DNA of 64,000 nucleotides. It comes from JAKACA01 sp963769255 (lineage in GTDB: Bacteria > Actinomycetota > Acidimicrobiia > Acidimicrobiales > Bog-793). A program made the position numbers and the translations under genes. The stretch lies in NCBI GenBank assembly GCA_963769255.1, contig CAVYKV010000003.1:186001-250000 (forward strand). The letters run 5' to 3'. Below, in pieces: positions 43,552-52,044 of the stretch (positions within the stretch are counted from its first letter, which is position 1; every line of letters begins with the position of its first letter). The notes under the pieces were generated by a model. The model was not told where the DNA came from. It was given only the letters and a program-made list of their open reading frames with translations, and did no database searches.

Positions 43552-43797
43552 GTGGGTAGCTCCATATCCGTTCGTGACCTGCGCAACACGGTCAGCGAAG
43601 TACTCCGTCGGGTCGAGGGTGGCGAGCGGCTGACCGTCACGGTCGATCGTCGACCGGTCGCGGAGATTGTGCCGCTACGCCGTCGTCGGACCGTGCCGTG
43701 GGCCGAAGCGCTGGTGATCGCGAGCCGTCATGCTGCTGATCGTGGCCTTCTCGAAGACGTGCGGGGTCTGTTGTCCGACACGACCGACGACGTATGA
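43552..43797 (+). CDS. Phd/YefM-type antitoxin
   Basis: An 81-residue protein: SISVRDLRNTVSEVLRRVEGGERLTVTVDRRPVAEIVPL is a full Phd/YefM DNA-binding domain, followed by a short toxin-binding tail. GTG start. Overlaps the toxin gene by ATGA. Confidence 0.9.
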   Translation: MGSSISVRDLRNTVSEVLRRVEGGERLTVTVDRRPVAEIVPLRRRRTVPWAEALVIASRHAADRGLLEDVRGLLSDTTDDV

Positions 43798-44177
43798 GGG
43801 CGTTGCTTGACACGTCGTTCTTCGTCGCTACGGAGTCGGGACGACCACTCGGTGAGATGGAGGGAGTGATCGAGACTGAAGTCTCGGTGGTAACGCTCGC
43901 TGAGCTCACGGTGGGCGTGCTCATGGCCGATGATGTTGATCGGCCGGCCCGGGTCGCAACGCTTTCGGCCGTCGAGTCGTCGTGGGATCCACTACCAGTC
44001 GATGCTGAGGCAGCCCGGCAGTTCGCTCGAATCGTCGCCCTCCTGCGGACGGACGGCCGGCGGGTACCCGTCCTGGACGCTCTTGTGGCTGCTACCGCCC
44101 TCGCCGAGCAGATCCCGGTCGTTACGCAGGACCGAGACTATGAGGACATCCCGGGCCTGGAGGTCGTCCGGGTCTGA
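43794..44177 (+). CDS. vapC: VapC-type PIN-domain toxin
   Basis: A 127-residue PIN domain: Asp in ALLDTSFFV, Glu in TLAELTVG, Asp in VLDALVAATALA and Asp in VTQDRDYEDI. Paired with a Phd-type antitoxin. It lies just outside the right attachment repeat, so it belongs to the host side or to an older insertion at the same site. Confidence 0.9.
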   Translation: MRALLDTSFFVATESGRPLGEMEGVIETEVSVVTLAELTVGVLMADDVDRPARVATLSAVESSWDPLPVDAEAARQFARIVALLRTDGRRVPVLDALVAATALAEQIPVVTQDRDYEDIPGLEVVRV

Positions 44178-44408
44178 CTTCGGGCTACCGACTGAAGGTA
44201 CGGAAGCTGACGGAGTGCGCTCATCCCTCGCCACAGCCTCAGGAGGATTTCGAGTAGACGATCGCCTTCCCGGTCAGCCTGGCCAGCGCATCGAGGTGCG
44301 GGAAGGCTTCAGATCAGCGGAGTCAGCCACAGCGACCGGACCCGTCCGAGGAGGACTGGGGGCGACGGCACCCCGTAGGTGGCCCTGACCCCCACACAGG
44401 GGAATACG

Positions 44409-44999
44409 GTGGTCGCCGTGGATCTTCCGGAGCTACTGGTCGTCGACGCTGGCGAATGGCGAAGATGGTTGAGCGCCCATCACGCTGATTCACTAGGTGT
44501 CTGGCTGGTACTGGCCAAGAAGGGAACGGCCGATCCGACAAGCGTCTCGTACGATGAGGCGCTTGACGAGGCGATCTCCTTCGGCTGGATCGATGGTCAA
44601 TTGGGGCGTCGTGACACCGCTACGTTTCGACGACGTTTCACGCCTCGAAAGGCTCGCAGCCCGTGGTCTCAGCGGAACGCTGCCATCGCTGAAAGGCTGA
44701 TCGCCACCGGCCGAATGCATCGATCCGGCGAAAACGAGGTGCGGCAGGCGAAAGAGGACGGTCGGTGGGAGGCCGCCTACGCCGGGCAGGCCAGCATTGA
44801 GGTGCCGGAGGATCTTCTCGTTGCCCTGAGTGCCAACCGCGGCGCGAAGGCGATGTTCGAGATGCTCACCAGTGCGAATCGGTACGCCATCCTCTACAGG
44901 ATCGGAAACGCCAAGAAACCCGAAACGCGCTCCAGGCGCATCGGCCAGTTTGTCGAGATGTTGGCCCGAGGTGAGACCATCCACCCCCAGGCTCCATGA
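44409..44999 (+). CDS. YdeI/OmpD-associated family protein
   Basis: A 196-residue protein with the family order: a GVWLVLAKKGT strand, YDEALDEAISFGWIDGQ, FTPRKARSPWSQRN, RMHRSGENEV, and a C-terminal helical RIGNAKKPETRSRRI. Family members are linked to stress and antimicrobial-peptide protection, but the biochemical role is not clear. Two GTG starts are possible (44409, 44418). Confidence 0.82.
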   Translation: MVAVDLPELLVVDAGEWRRWLSAHHADSLGVWLVLAKKGTADPTSVSYDEALDEAISFGWIDGQLGRRDTATFRRRFTPRKARSPWSQRNAAIAERLIATGRMHRSGENEVRQAKEDGRWEAAYAGQASIEVPEDLLVALSANRGAKAMFEMLTSANRYAILYRIGNAKKPETRSRRIGQFVEMLARGETIHPQAP

Positions 45000-45084
45000 T
45001 CACCCGAGTTGAAGATTCACTGCTCCAAGAATGTCCCCGACCCGGGCGCGAGTGCGACCACTCTTCAGAAGGGAACGACGGTCG

Positions 45085-45470
45085 TCAGTGGGCCCGTCGG
45101 TGGATCCGCCCAGCGAGAGTACGGCAGAACTCCACCGCGTCGAGCGATAGGAGCTCGGCCTCATGCGATACTGGGTCATACGAGTAGGCCCCACCCGCAG
45201 GCCCGATGAGCTCGAGCACGAATGCCCTGCCGTGTCGGCGCGTCCACTCGGCGACGACGTCGGCAACGATGCGACCATCGTGGGTGGCGCTGAGCTCCAG
45301 GGCCCGGTCGACAGCATGCGCCAAGTCGACGCGGTGCATCCAGAGGTCGCGTAGGGAGATGGTGTCGATGAGGTAGCCGAGTCTCCAGGTCTCGTAGACC
45401 GGATGTCAAGCGCCAGCTCCCGGGGCCGCACTGCCCAGCATGCGGGGAGGAACAGTTGTTCGCAATACGA
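45085..45470 (-). pseudogene. Maleylpyruvate isomerase-family (mycothiol-dependent type) remnant
   Basis: On the minus strand DLWMHRVDLAHAVDRALELS, then VADVVAEWTRRHGRAFVLEL and LSLDAVEFCRTLAGR match the C-terminal half of this family. Upstream pieces (ETWRLGYLIDTISL and RPRELALDI) lie in different frames separated by a stop, and most of the N-terminal half is missing. The expected C-terminal end is also lacking. Confidence 0.65.
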
Positions 45471-45539
45471 CGAGCCGAGCCGTCGGCCGCTAGCGTGGCG
45501 GCCGGACATGAGCGTTACAGCCCGGATGGTTCCGACATC

Positions 45540-47051
45540 ATGAGGGAACGGACGGCAACCTCGGCGTACGGCGTCGGCCGCCGCGAGGGACACGACTCAA
45601 GCGAGTTCTACCGCCGCTTCGAGGCGCCCGAACTCTCCTCAGACACCCACGTTGAGCCGCTGAACGACCTGCCGCAAGGGGACGCGGCCTGCATGAGGGC
45701 CGATTCGTCGGCGATGGTGCTCCCCGGAGGCGCCCAGCTTCCTGGGAACTCAGTCGCCCTGGTCGTCACCTCACCGCCCTACTTCGTCGGCAAGGAGTAC
45801 GAGCGGGCGCTCGGTGAAGGCGCCATACCCAGAACATACCTCGAATACCTCGACATGCTTACGGCCGTGTTCGGGGAGTGCAAGCGAGTCCTGGAGCCCG
45901 GCGGGCGCATCGCGGTCAACGTCGCAAATCTCGGCCGTAAGCCGTATCGGAGCTTGTCGGCCGATGTCATCGAGATATTGCAAAATCGCCTGCACTTACT
46001 TCTCCGCGGCGAGGTCATTTGGCGCAAGGCGGAGGGGGCGTCCGGGTCTTGCGCCTGGGGGTCGTTTCGCAGCGCCGCCAACCCCGTACTGCGCGACGTG
46101 ACAGAGCGCGTCATCATTGCCAGCAAAGGCCGATTCGACCGCGCCCGTACCACGCAGGAACGGCGGGACCTCGGCCTGCCGCACGAGAACGACCTCACCG
46201 CCGACGAGTTCATGGCGGCGACACTCGACGTCTGGGACATCCAGCCCGAGAGCGCCAAGCGGGTGAACCATCCGGCACCGTTCCCTGTCGAGCTTCCCCA
46301 ACGACTTGTCGGCCTCTACACGTACAAGCACGACCTGGTCGTAGACCCCTTCATGGGCTCAGGCACCACCCTTGTCGCAGCCGCCCGGTCCGAGCGGCGC
46401 TACCTCGGATACGACCTCGATCCCGAGTACGTCGCCACGTCCAGGAAGCGGATGAGGGAGGAGCAGCGCCGCCCCTCCCAGCTTCGACTATTCCGAGACC
46501 AGCATGCCGGTCCACCGGTCCTCGACGCGAAAGAGATCTTCCGCGACGCCCTGGAGGACGCCCCCGTCGACTTCCAAACTCGGGCGTCGAAAGAAGGCAA
46601 AGTTGCGCAAGCGATTGCGGAGGACCTACTCCAGGAGGCGGGATTCCGCGTCCTGCAAAAGAATGCCCGCCAGCGTGGGCTGGGCGTCGTGGTCAGCTTT
46701 GTAGCCGTTGACGACGACGACACACCATGGTATTTCGACGTGTCTGGTGCTTTCACCACCACGAGGGGGGGCTTGCTGCGTACCGACACCCTGTGGAGGT
46801 CGCTCGGTCGGGCGAATGTCCTCGTGGCACATCAAATGACGCCGTTGGTGTTCCTCACCTCTCATCTGCCCACGCCCCGGAGCGAGGGGGATATGGCTCT
46901 GCGTGCGGTCGGACCCGGCGTCGTGTTCGACGCCATCGAGATGCTCGACGACATCGGCCGGGAGCGGTTGAGCGTCTACGCCAAGGGTGGCGGAAGCACA
47001 CAACCGCTCCTTGGCTATTGGAGGGCGAAGGAAGTAGCCAAGCGGGGGTGA
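45540..47051 (+). CDS. Site-specific DNA methyltransferase (beta class) with extra C-terminal domain
   Basis: A 503-residue protein. Residues 1-310 form an N4-cytosine/N6-adenine methyltransferase with catalytic TSPPYFVGKEYE first and the SAM-binding DPFMGSGTTL second, the beta-class order. The last 170 residues form an alpha/beta domain (KVAQAIAEDLLQEAGFRVLQ; VSFVAVDDDDTPWYFDVSGAF; LLRTDTLWRSLGRANVL) reminiscent of restriction-endonuclease folds, although I do not see a full D-ExK set. No separate nuclease gene is adjacent, so this could be an orphan or a fused restriction-modification protein. A farther upstream start is possible. Confidence 0.85.
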   Translation: MRERTATSAYGVGRREGHDSSEFYRRFEAPELSSDTHVEPLNDLPQGDAACMRADSSAMVLPGGAQLPGNSVALVVTSPPYFVGKEYERALGEGAIPRTYLEYLDMLTAVFGECKRVLEPGGRIAVNVANLGRKPYRSLSADVIEILQNRLHLLLRGEVIWRKAEGASGSCAWGSFRSAANPVLRDVTERVIIASKGRFDRARTTQERRDLGLPHENDLTADEFMAATLDVWDIQPESAKRVNHPAPFPVELPQRLVGLYTYKHDLVVDPFMGSGTTLVAAARSERRYLGYDLDPEYVATSRKRMREEQRRPSQLRLFRDQHAGPPVLDAKEIFRDALEDAPVDFQTRASKEGKVAQAIAEDLLQEAGFRVLQKNARQRGLGVVVSFVAVDDDDTPWYFDVSGAFTTTRGGLLRTDTLWRSLGRANVLVAHQMTPLVFLTSHLPTPRSEGDMALRAVGPGVVFDAIEMLDDIGRERLSVYAKGGGSTQPLLGYWRAKEVAKRG

Positions 47052-47158
47052 CGCCGCAGACCCCGTACGCATACGGGCTTTGCCGGGGGGGCCGAGGCGG
47101 GGCAATGCGCTCGCCTCTGAGTGTCCGCCCGGCGGAGGGAACCTCTGTCGTCGGGACG

Positions 47159-47521
47159 TCACCGTCGGCTATCGACCTGGCGGAGCATCGCCGCGAGTTT
47201 GGGGTCGGTCCCGACCTCCCAGACCTCTACCGCGCAGCGGCAGGCGACGGCGGTCTTGGTAGCCCACTCCAGCGCCTCCTGGCGTGAGGTCAGTTCGACG
47301 GCTGAGATGCCGCCGACGGTCACCGGCGGACCGTCGGTCACCGTCCCGTCGGTGGCCACGATGCTCGCCTTCTGGTCTGGCAGTCCGCCGCCGAAAACCC
47401 ACACGCCGGCATTGATGGCCTCCTGGCAGACGGCGTGTGCGGCCTCGTCCACGGCGGGCATGTCCTCGTCGGGAATGTGGTCCATCGCGTGGGCACCGAA
47501 CAGAACGAGATACGTCGTCAT
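47159..47521 (-). CDS. YciI-family protein
   Basis: A 120-residue protein of the YciI/DGPF type: it opens with MTTYLVLFGAHAMDHI, has GGLPDQKASIVATDGTVTDGP and ends ALEWATKTAVACRCAVEVWEV, the usual ferredoxin-like family layout (DGPF replaced by DGPPV). The function is generally unknown; relatives are encoded near sigma factors, not seen here. Confidence 0.8.
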   Translation of the reverse strand: MTTYLVLFGAHAMDHIPDEDMPAVDEAAHAVCQEAINAGVWVFGGGLPDQKASIVATDGTVTDGPPVTVGGISAVELTSRQEALEWATKTAVACRCAVEVWEVGTDPKLAAMLRQVDSRR

Positions 47522-47857
47522 TCCATGACTCCCTTGTCGCGGGGGCCCATACGCCGGCCCTTCGTCGTGTACGAACGCCTTGGTCCGGTTCCGACACTCT
47601 GCCTGCGCTACATCGCCGAGGTCAATCGCCTCCAGCACCCCGCGATCCGACTTCCTTGGCGCCTTCGCGCGCCTCGACTCGACGGTCGCTTCTCCACGCG
47701 AGACGAAGCTCGCCGAGCCAGCCCGGCCGCCGTCCACCGCTACAACACACGCCGCCTCAACTCTGCCAGCGGCCGGGGGGCCCGCCGCTCGAGTGGGAGA
47801 TCACCTACCGTCGTCAGGAACGGCAAGCTGCATGAGCAAGTGTGGCGGGGAAAAACC
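47522..47857. other. No gene recognised
   Basis: 336 bp between the YciI-like gene and the vWA gene, both on the minus strand. Frames present are arginine-rich and lack family features. A promoter for the YciI-like gene is expected here but none stands out. Confidence 0.5.
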
Positions 47858-48520
47858 TCATTCCTCGGCCGGCTTGTCGCCCTCGAAGAGATTCGCCCTG
47901 TCGTATGACTCTCCCGTGCGGATCTTGGCCCGGCGCTTTGCGACCGAGGTGGAGAGGCTTGCGAAGACAGCCGAGGCTCCGGCCGGGCTGGCGCCGAAGT
48001 TCTGTGTGTTGCCGGCGGCGTAGCCGATGTGCCCGCCTTCCTCGTACGAGTCCTGGTTGGCTCCGAGGTAAACGAAGCTCCAACCGGCGTCCTCACGCTT
48101 CTTGACGAGGTCGAACAGCTTCGCCTTGTCGTACTCACGACTCTGGTTCTCTTGTCCGTCGGTGAACGTGATGAACAGGATCTCCTCTTCCGGCTCGCCT
48201 GCGCTCCGGCGCGACTCTGCGTGAATCGTGGCGTCTGCGATCGTGTGACCCATGGCGTCGTACAAGGGCGTCCCGCCGCGGGGCACGAAGGTGCCCGACG
48301 TGAGGCGAGGCACCTCGGCGATGGGCGCGGCCTCGGCGAGCAGCTCATGGGCGTCCTGGGAGTCGAACTGGACCAGCGTCATGAGGGCGTCGGTGCCGTC
48401 GGCGTGCTGGTTGGCGAGGAAGGCGTTGAAGCCACCGACGACGTCACTGGCTATCGACTGCATGGAGCCGGAGCGATCGAGGACGAAGTAGATGTGCAGA
48501 TTCTTGGCGGCATGGGTCAT
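47858..48520 (-). CDS. von Willebrand factor A (vWA) domain protein
   Basis: A 220-residue single-domain vWA protein with a complete MIDAS: DRSGSM at residue 15, GGTPLYDAM around residue 83 and FTDGQEN around residue 118. No signal peptide, so it acts in the cytoplasm. Similar small vWA proteins of phages, plasmids and tellurite-type clusters have unclear roles. Its ATG overlaps the stop of the RHH gene (ATGA), making a two-gene operon with a DNA-binding partner. Confidence 0.85.
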   Translation of the reverse strand: MTHAAKNLHIYFVLDRSGSMQSIASDVVGGFNAFLANQHADGTDALMTLVQFDSQDAHELLAEAAPIAEVPRLTSGTFVPRGGTPLYDAMGHTIADATIHAESRRSAGEPEEEILFITFTDGQENQSREYDKAKLFDLVKKREDAGWSFVYLGANQDSYEEGGHIGYAAGNTQNFGASPAGASAVFASLSTSVAKRRAKIRTGESYDRANLFEGDKPAEE

Positions 48521-48738
48521 GTGCTGGTCTTCCTTTTCGTCGGTGGGGAGGCGGCAAGACCGCGCTCGAGGACAAGCCGAATCGTGTCGCTCATGGCGAG
48601 GCCCTGCTCATTGCCGACCTCGGCAAGCCTCCGGAGCAGATCGTCCGGCAGGCGAACGCTGACGAGACCTCCAGTGCTGCTTCGCTTGGCGCGGGAGGCC
48701 GCCACGAAGTACTGCGAGGGTGTCTGTCGCTCCGTCAT
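48517..48738 (-). CDS. Ribbon-helix-helix DNA-binding protein
   Basis: A 73-residue protein: GGLVSVRLPDDLLRRLAEVGNEQGLAMSDTIRLVLERGL is an RHH fold. The start is the ATG of MTERQTPSQYF. The upstream DNA is rich in TACGTA/GTAC steps (ACGTAGTGTAGTACG), a likely operator for autoregulation. Coupled to the vWA gene by a 4-nt overlap, an arrangement like a toxin-antitoxin operon. Confidence 0.8.
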   Translation of the reverse strand: MTERQTPSQYFVAASRAKRSSTGGLVSVRLPDDLLRRLAEVGNEQGLAMSDTIRLVLERGLAASPPTKRKTST

Positions 48739-49010
48739 AATACGTAGTGTAGTACGAACTGTAAGACACAACAACCGGCATCGTCGGGAACCCGGGCGAC
48801 ATCGAGGGGAGGTATCCTCGGTGCCGAGATGGGTCATGGGCGCCCCGACCAGAATCCCGGATGACAAGTCGGGGGCAGCTCGGCGAGCAAGCGGGTTCTT
48901 CCCTCCGCTGCGACGAGATGAGCGAGGATGCGGAAGGCGAGGGGGTCGCAGCCCACAGCGGCGAGGTGTTCTCAGCCAGTCGACGCGACGTCTCTACCTA
49001 GGCTCTCGTC

Positions 49011-49880
49011 ATGGCCTTGGGATCGGGGCTGGCTCACCTGGGCGGCTATCCGTTTGACGTGCGATACAGCGCTGGATCGCTCGAACGCGCACAAGCCTGC
49101 GCCGACGTCGCCGAGGACGCCTACGGCTACCTCGATCGACTGCTGGGAGCAGTGACCCCCGACATCGCCGTCATCGTGGTGGGCGAGTCGGACTGGGAGA
49201 GCAGGCAGCCGTATGGATTGCCCTTCTTCACCGACGGCGACGGCGATCTCCGCCCCGCCCTCGTCGTGATGCCGGCGGGTCGGGGCGACTTCTGGGTCGC
49301 CATCGCCGAGCATCTCCGCGAGGCGACGCCGCGTGGCTACGCACGGTTGGCCGCCACGTATCCCGACGGCTCGGGCGGGGTGGACCTGCAGCCCTTCTTC
49401 GACCTCGTCACGATCCATGAGCTGGGACACGCCTTCGAGGTCCTCGGGGACCTCCGTCTTCCCACCTCCTGGCTGGGCGAGATCTACGCCAACCTCGCCC
49501 TCCATGCGTTCGTTTCCACGCGCCGTCCCGAGTCCCTCGACACCCTCGAGGTGCTCTCCATCGTGGGATCGGCGAGCCGGCGGTTTGCGGCTCGCTGGCG
49601 CGCCGAGGGCTACACCACCCTCGAGGACCTTGAAGCGCACTACACAAGCGGTGAGAAGCCCATGAGCGCGCTGAACTACGTCTGGTACCAGTGCCGCTGG
49701 CAGCGGCTGGCGGCTCGCGTCTTCGACGCCGAGGGCGAGACGGCACTGGTCCGGCTGTGGAACTGCTTTCGCGGCGTCGATCGCTTCGGTCCCGGCACCG
49801 TCACGACGGCGTCGGTGGCCAAGCTGCTGCGCAGCGAGGTGAGCGAGACGCTCGGTCGCGCCATCCAGCACTGGCGCTGA
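49011..49880 (+). CDS. Putative gluzincin-type metallopeptidase
   Basis: A 289-residue protein with TIHELGHAFEVLGDL (HExxH, about residue 138) and a downstream glutamate in WLGEIYANL that would complete a zinc site. No signal peptide or membrane helix. The family is not recognised. It is convergent with the CoA cluster. Confidence 0.7.
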   Translation: MALGSGLAHLGGYPFDVRYSAGSLERAQACADVAEDAYGYLDRLLGAVTPDIAVIVVGESDWESRQPYGLPFFTDGDGDLRPALVVMPAGRGDFWVAIAEHLREATPRGYARLAATYPDGSGGVDLQPFFDLVTIHELGHAFEVLGDLRLPTSWLGEIYANLALHAFVSTRRPESLDTLEVLSIVGSASRRFAARWRAEGYTTLEDLEAHYTSGEKPMSALNYVWYQCRWQRLAARVFDAEGETALVRLWNCFRGVDRFGPGTVTTASVAKLLRSEVSETLGRAIQHWR

Positions 49881-49893
49881 TGGCCCCGGACTG

Positions 49894-50841
49894 TCAGGCA
49901 GGCCGACCGGACAGCTCGGCGATGATGTCGGCGCGCGCGACGATGGCCGAGCAGATGCGGAGGTCGGCCACGTCGACCATGTTGCCGTCGAGCGAGATGG
50001 CCCCGACCCCGGAGGCCGATGCCGCCTCGAACGCCGACACGACCCGGCGCGCCCAGTCCACCTCGTCGACCGTCGGCGAGAAACGTTCGTTTGCCACATC
50101 GATCTGGGAAGGGTGGATTGCCCACTTGCCGTCGAAGCCGAGCGTGCTCGCCCGGTCGCATTCGCCGGCATAGGCGGAGAGGTCGGCGATCGGCCCCCAG
50201 AAGGGCCCGTCGATGGCGGCGATCCCGGCCGCCCGGGTCGCCACGACGATGCGGGAGCGGGCGTAGTCCCAGAGACTCTGGCCGTAGTCGTCCATCTTGG
50301 ACACACGCACGCCCTGAGAGGCGGCCATGTCGCCTGGGCCGAAGATGAGGGCCTCGAGGCGTGGGCTGCACCTGGCGATCTCGTCGACGGCCTGCAGCGC
50401 TTCCACTTCCTCCACGAGAGCTTCGAGGGCGATCGGCCGGCCATCGGGGCGACCGACGCGCGGCTCCAGTTGCGAGAGGACGGTCTCGATCCACCACAAA
50501 TCCCGGGGTGCCTTCACCTTCGGGACGATGATGACGTCGAGGAAGCCGGCGGCACCGGCGACGACCTCCGTGACGTCCTCGAGTGCCCACTCGGTCTCGA
50601 CCGAGTTGATTCGGACGGCGCGGGTCTTGCCGTGCCAGTCGAGCTGACAGAGCGCATCGACAGCGTTTCGGCGTGCCTCCGGCTTTGCCGACGGGGCGAC
50701 GGAGTCCTCCAGGTCGAGAAAGACGAAGTCCGCGCTACTGGCGGCCGCCTTCTCGATCATGCGGGTGTTCGACGCCGGGGTCGACAGCTCCGAACGCCGC
50801 AGGCGGCCAATGGGACGCTCAATCCGTGATGCAGCGGTCAT
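49894..50841 (-). CDS. CoA-ester lyase (CitE/HpcH-HpaI type)
   Basis: A 315-residue TIM-barrel lyase: SADFVFLDLEDSVAP, TRAVRINSVETEWA, DVIIVPKVKAP, a mid-barrel catalytic Glu in IALEALVEEVEAL, LIFGPGDMA, and GKWAIHPSQIDVANE. These fit malyl/citramalyl-CoA-type lyases. It is the last gene of the minus-strand operon. With the CoA-transferase and MaoC-type hydratase upstream, a citramalyl- or beta-methylmalyl-CoA cleavage is plausible. Confidence 0.85.
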   Translation of the reverse strand: MTAASRIERPIGRLRRSELSTPASNTRMIEKAAASSADFVFLDLEDSVAPSAKPEARRNAVDALCQLDWHGKTRAVRINSVETEWALEDVTEVVAGAAGFLDVIIVPKVKAPRDLWWIETVLSQLEPRVGRPDGRPIALEALVEEVEALQAVDEIARCSPRLEALIFGPGDMAASQGVRVSKMDDYGQSLWDYARSRIVVATRAAGIAAIDGPFWGPIADLSAYAGECDRASTLGFDGKWAIHPSQIDVANERFSPTVDEVDWARRVVSAFEAASASGVGAISLDGNMVDVADLRICSAIVARADIIAELSGRPA

Positions 50842-50868
50842 GGGTGTCCTCCTCGGGGTATCGACGGC

Positions 50869-52044
50869 TCAGTCCCGGTGGCGCCCGAGAAAGCGGTCGG
50901 CGATGATTCGCTGCTGGATCTCTGACGTGCCCTCGAAGATCTTGGTGAGGCGGGCGTCTCGCCAATACCGCTCGAGCGGCAAGTCGGTCGTGTAGCCGTA
51001 ACCGCCGTGGATCTGGATGGCTTCGCTCGTGACCCGCTCGGCCATCTCGCTCGCTACGAGTTTGGCCATGGACGCTTCTGCTTCCCGATGACGGCCGCTG
51101 TCGAACTCGTTGGCGACGAAGTAGGTGAGTTGCCGAGCCGCCTCGATCTCGCTGGCCATCCAGGCGATCTTGAACCGGATGGCCTGGAACTGGGCGATCG
51201 GGCGCCCGAACTGCACTCGTTGCGAGGCGTAGGCGATGGAGTCCTCGAGGGCGCCACGGGCAAGGCCGATCGCACGTGCTGCCGTGTGGATGCGGGAGGC
51301 GAAGAGTTCGGCGGCCGTGGACTCGAAACCCCCCGCCGCTTGCACGAGCGACCACCCCGGCAGGCGGAGCGCCTCGAAAGCGAGCTCGAAGGTGCGCATG
51401 CCGTGGTAACCGATGGTGTTGATGGCGGTGCCGGTGAGACCCGGCGGGAACGTGCCCGGCTCCTTCTCGAGAAAGAAGATGCCGATGCCGCGGTGGCGGT
51501 GCTCGGGGTCGCGAGGCTCGGTGCGGGCGAGGACGGTGAGGTAGCTGGCGTCGTCGGCGTTCGTGCACCACATCTTCCGGCCGCTGATCAACCAGTCGTC
51601 GCCATCCCGGACGGCTCGGCACGTGAGGGAGCCGAGATCCGAACCCGCCTCCGGCTCCGACCAGGCCGCCGCCGCCAGGTAGTCGCCCGCCATCATGCGG
51701 GCGTAGCGGTCCGCCAGCCCGTCGTGGCCGATCTGCTCGGGGAGCGGCTCGGCACGGGCGATGAGGCTGGCGACGCTCATCCAGGCTCGAGACAACTCCT
51801 CGGTCACGACGCAGTACTCGAACAAGCCGAGCCCGAGCCCGCCGTACTCGGGCGGGAGGCGCAACGCGAAGAAACCCACCTCGCCCATCCTCCTGCGCAA
51901 GTCCCCTGGAATCTTCTCCCCCAGCGGATCGAGCTTGTTGGCGACCGGCAGTACCTCCTCGAGGGCGAACTCCCGGGCAAGCCGTTGCAGGTCTTCCCGC
52001 TCGCTGCTGTGGTACGCCCCCAGTGAAGTCGGGAGGTCGGTCAT
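50869..52044 (-). CDS. Acyl-CoA dehydrogenase
   Basis: A 391-residue flavoprotein with all family blocks: AAAAWSEPEAGSDLGSLTCRA (FAD binding), AIGLARGALEDSIAYASQRVQFGRP, QIHGGYGYTTDLPLERYWRD and KIFEGTSEIQQ with the glutamate in the usual catalytic place. It overlaps the upstream gene (ATGA) and is followed 27 bp later by the CoA lyase. The substrate is not determinable. Confidence 0.93.
   Translation of the reverse strand: MTDLPTSLGAYHSSEREDLQRLAREFALEEVLPVANKLDPLGEKIPGDLRRRMGEVGFFALRLPPEYGGLGLGLFEYCVVTEELSRAWMSVASLIARAEPLPEQIGHDGLADRYARMMAGDYLAAAAWSEPEAGSDLGSLTCRAVRDGDDWLISGRKMWCTNADDASYLTVLARTEPRDPEHRHRGIGIFFLEKEPGTFPPGLTGTAINTIGYHGMRTFELAFEALRLPGWSLVQAAGGFESTAAELFASRIHTAARAIGLARGALEDSIAYASQRVQFGRPIAQFQAIRFKIAWMASEIEAARQLTYFVANEFDSGRHREAEASMAKLVASEMAERVTSEAIQIHGGYGYTTDLPLERYWRDARLTKIFEGTSEIQQRIIADRFLGRHRD

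Noticed and set aside
45000..45593. 197-residue minus-strand frame
   Set aside because: Only the overlapping shorter frame matches a family (maleylpyruvate isomerase type); the long one is out of frame with it.
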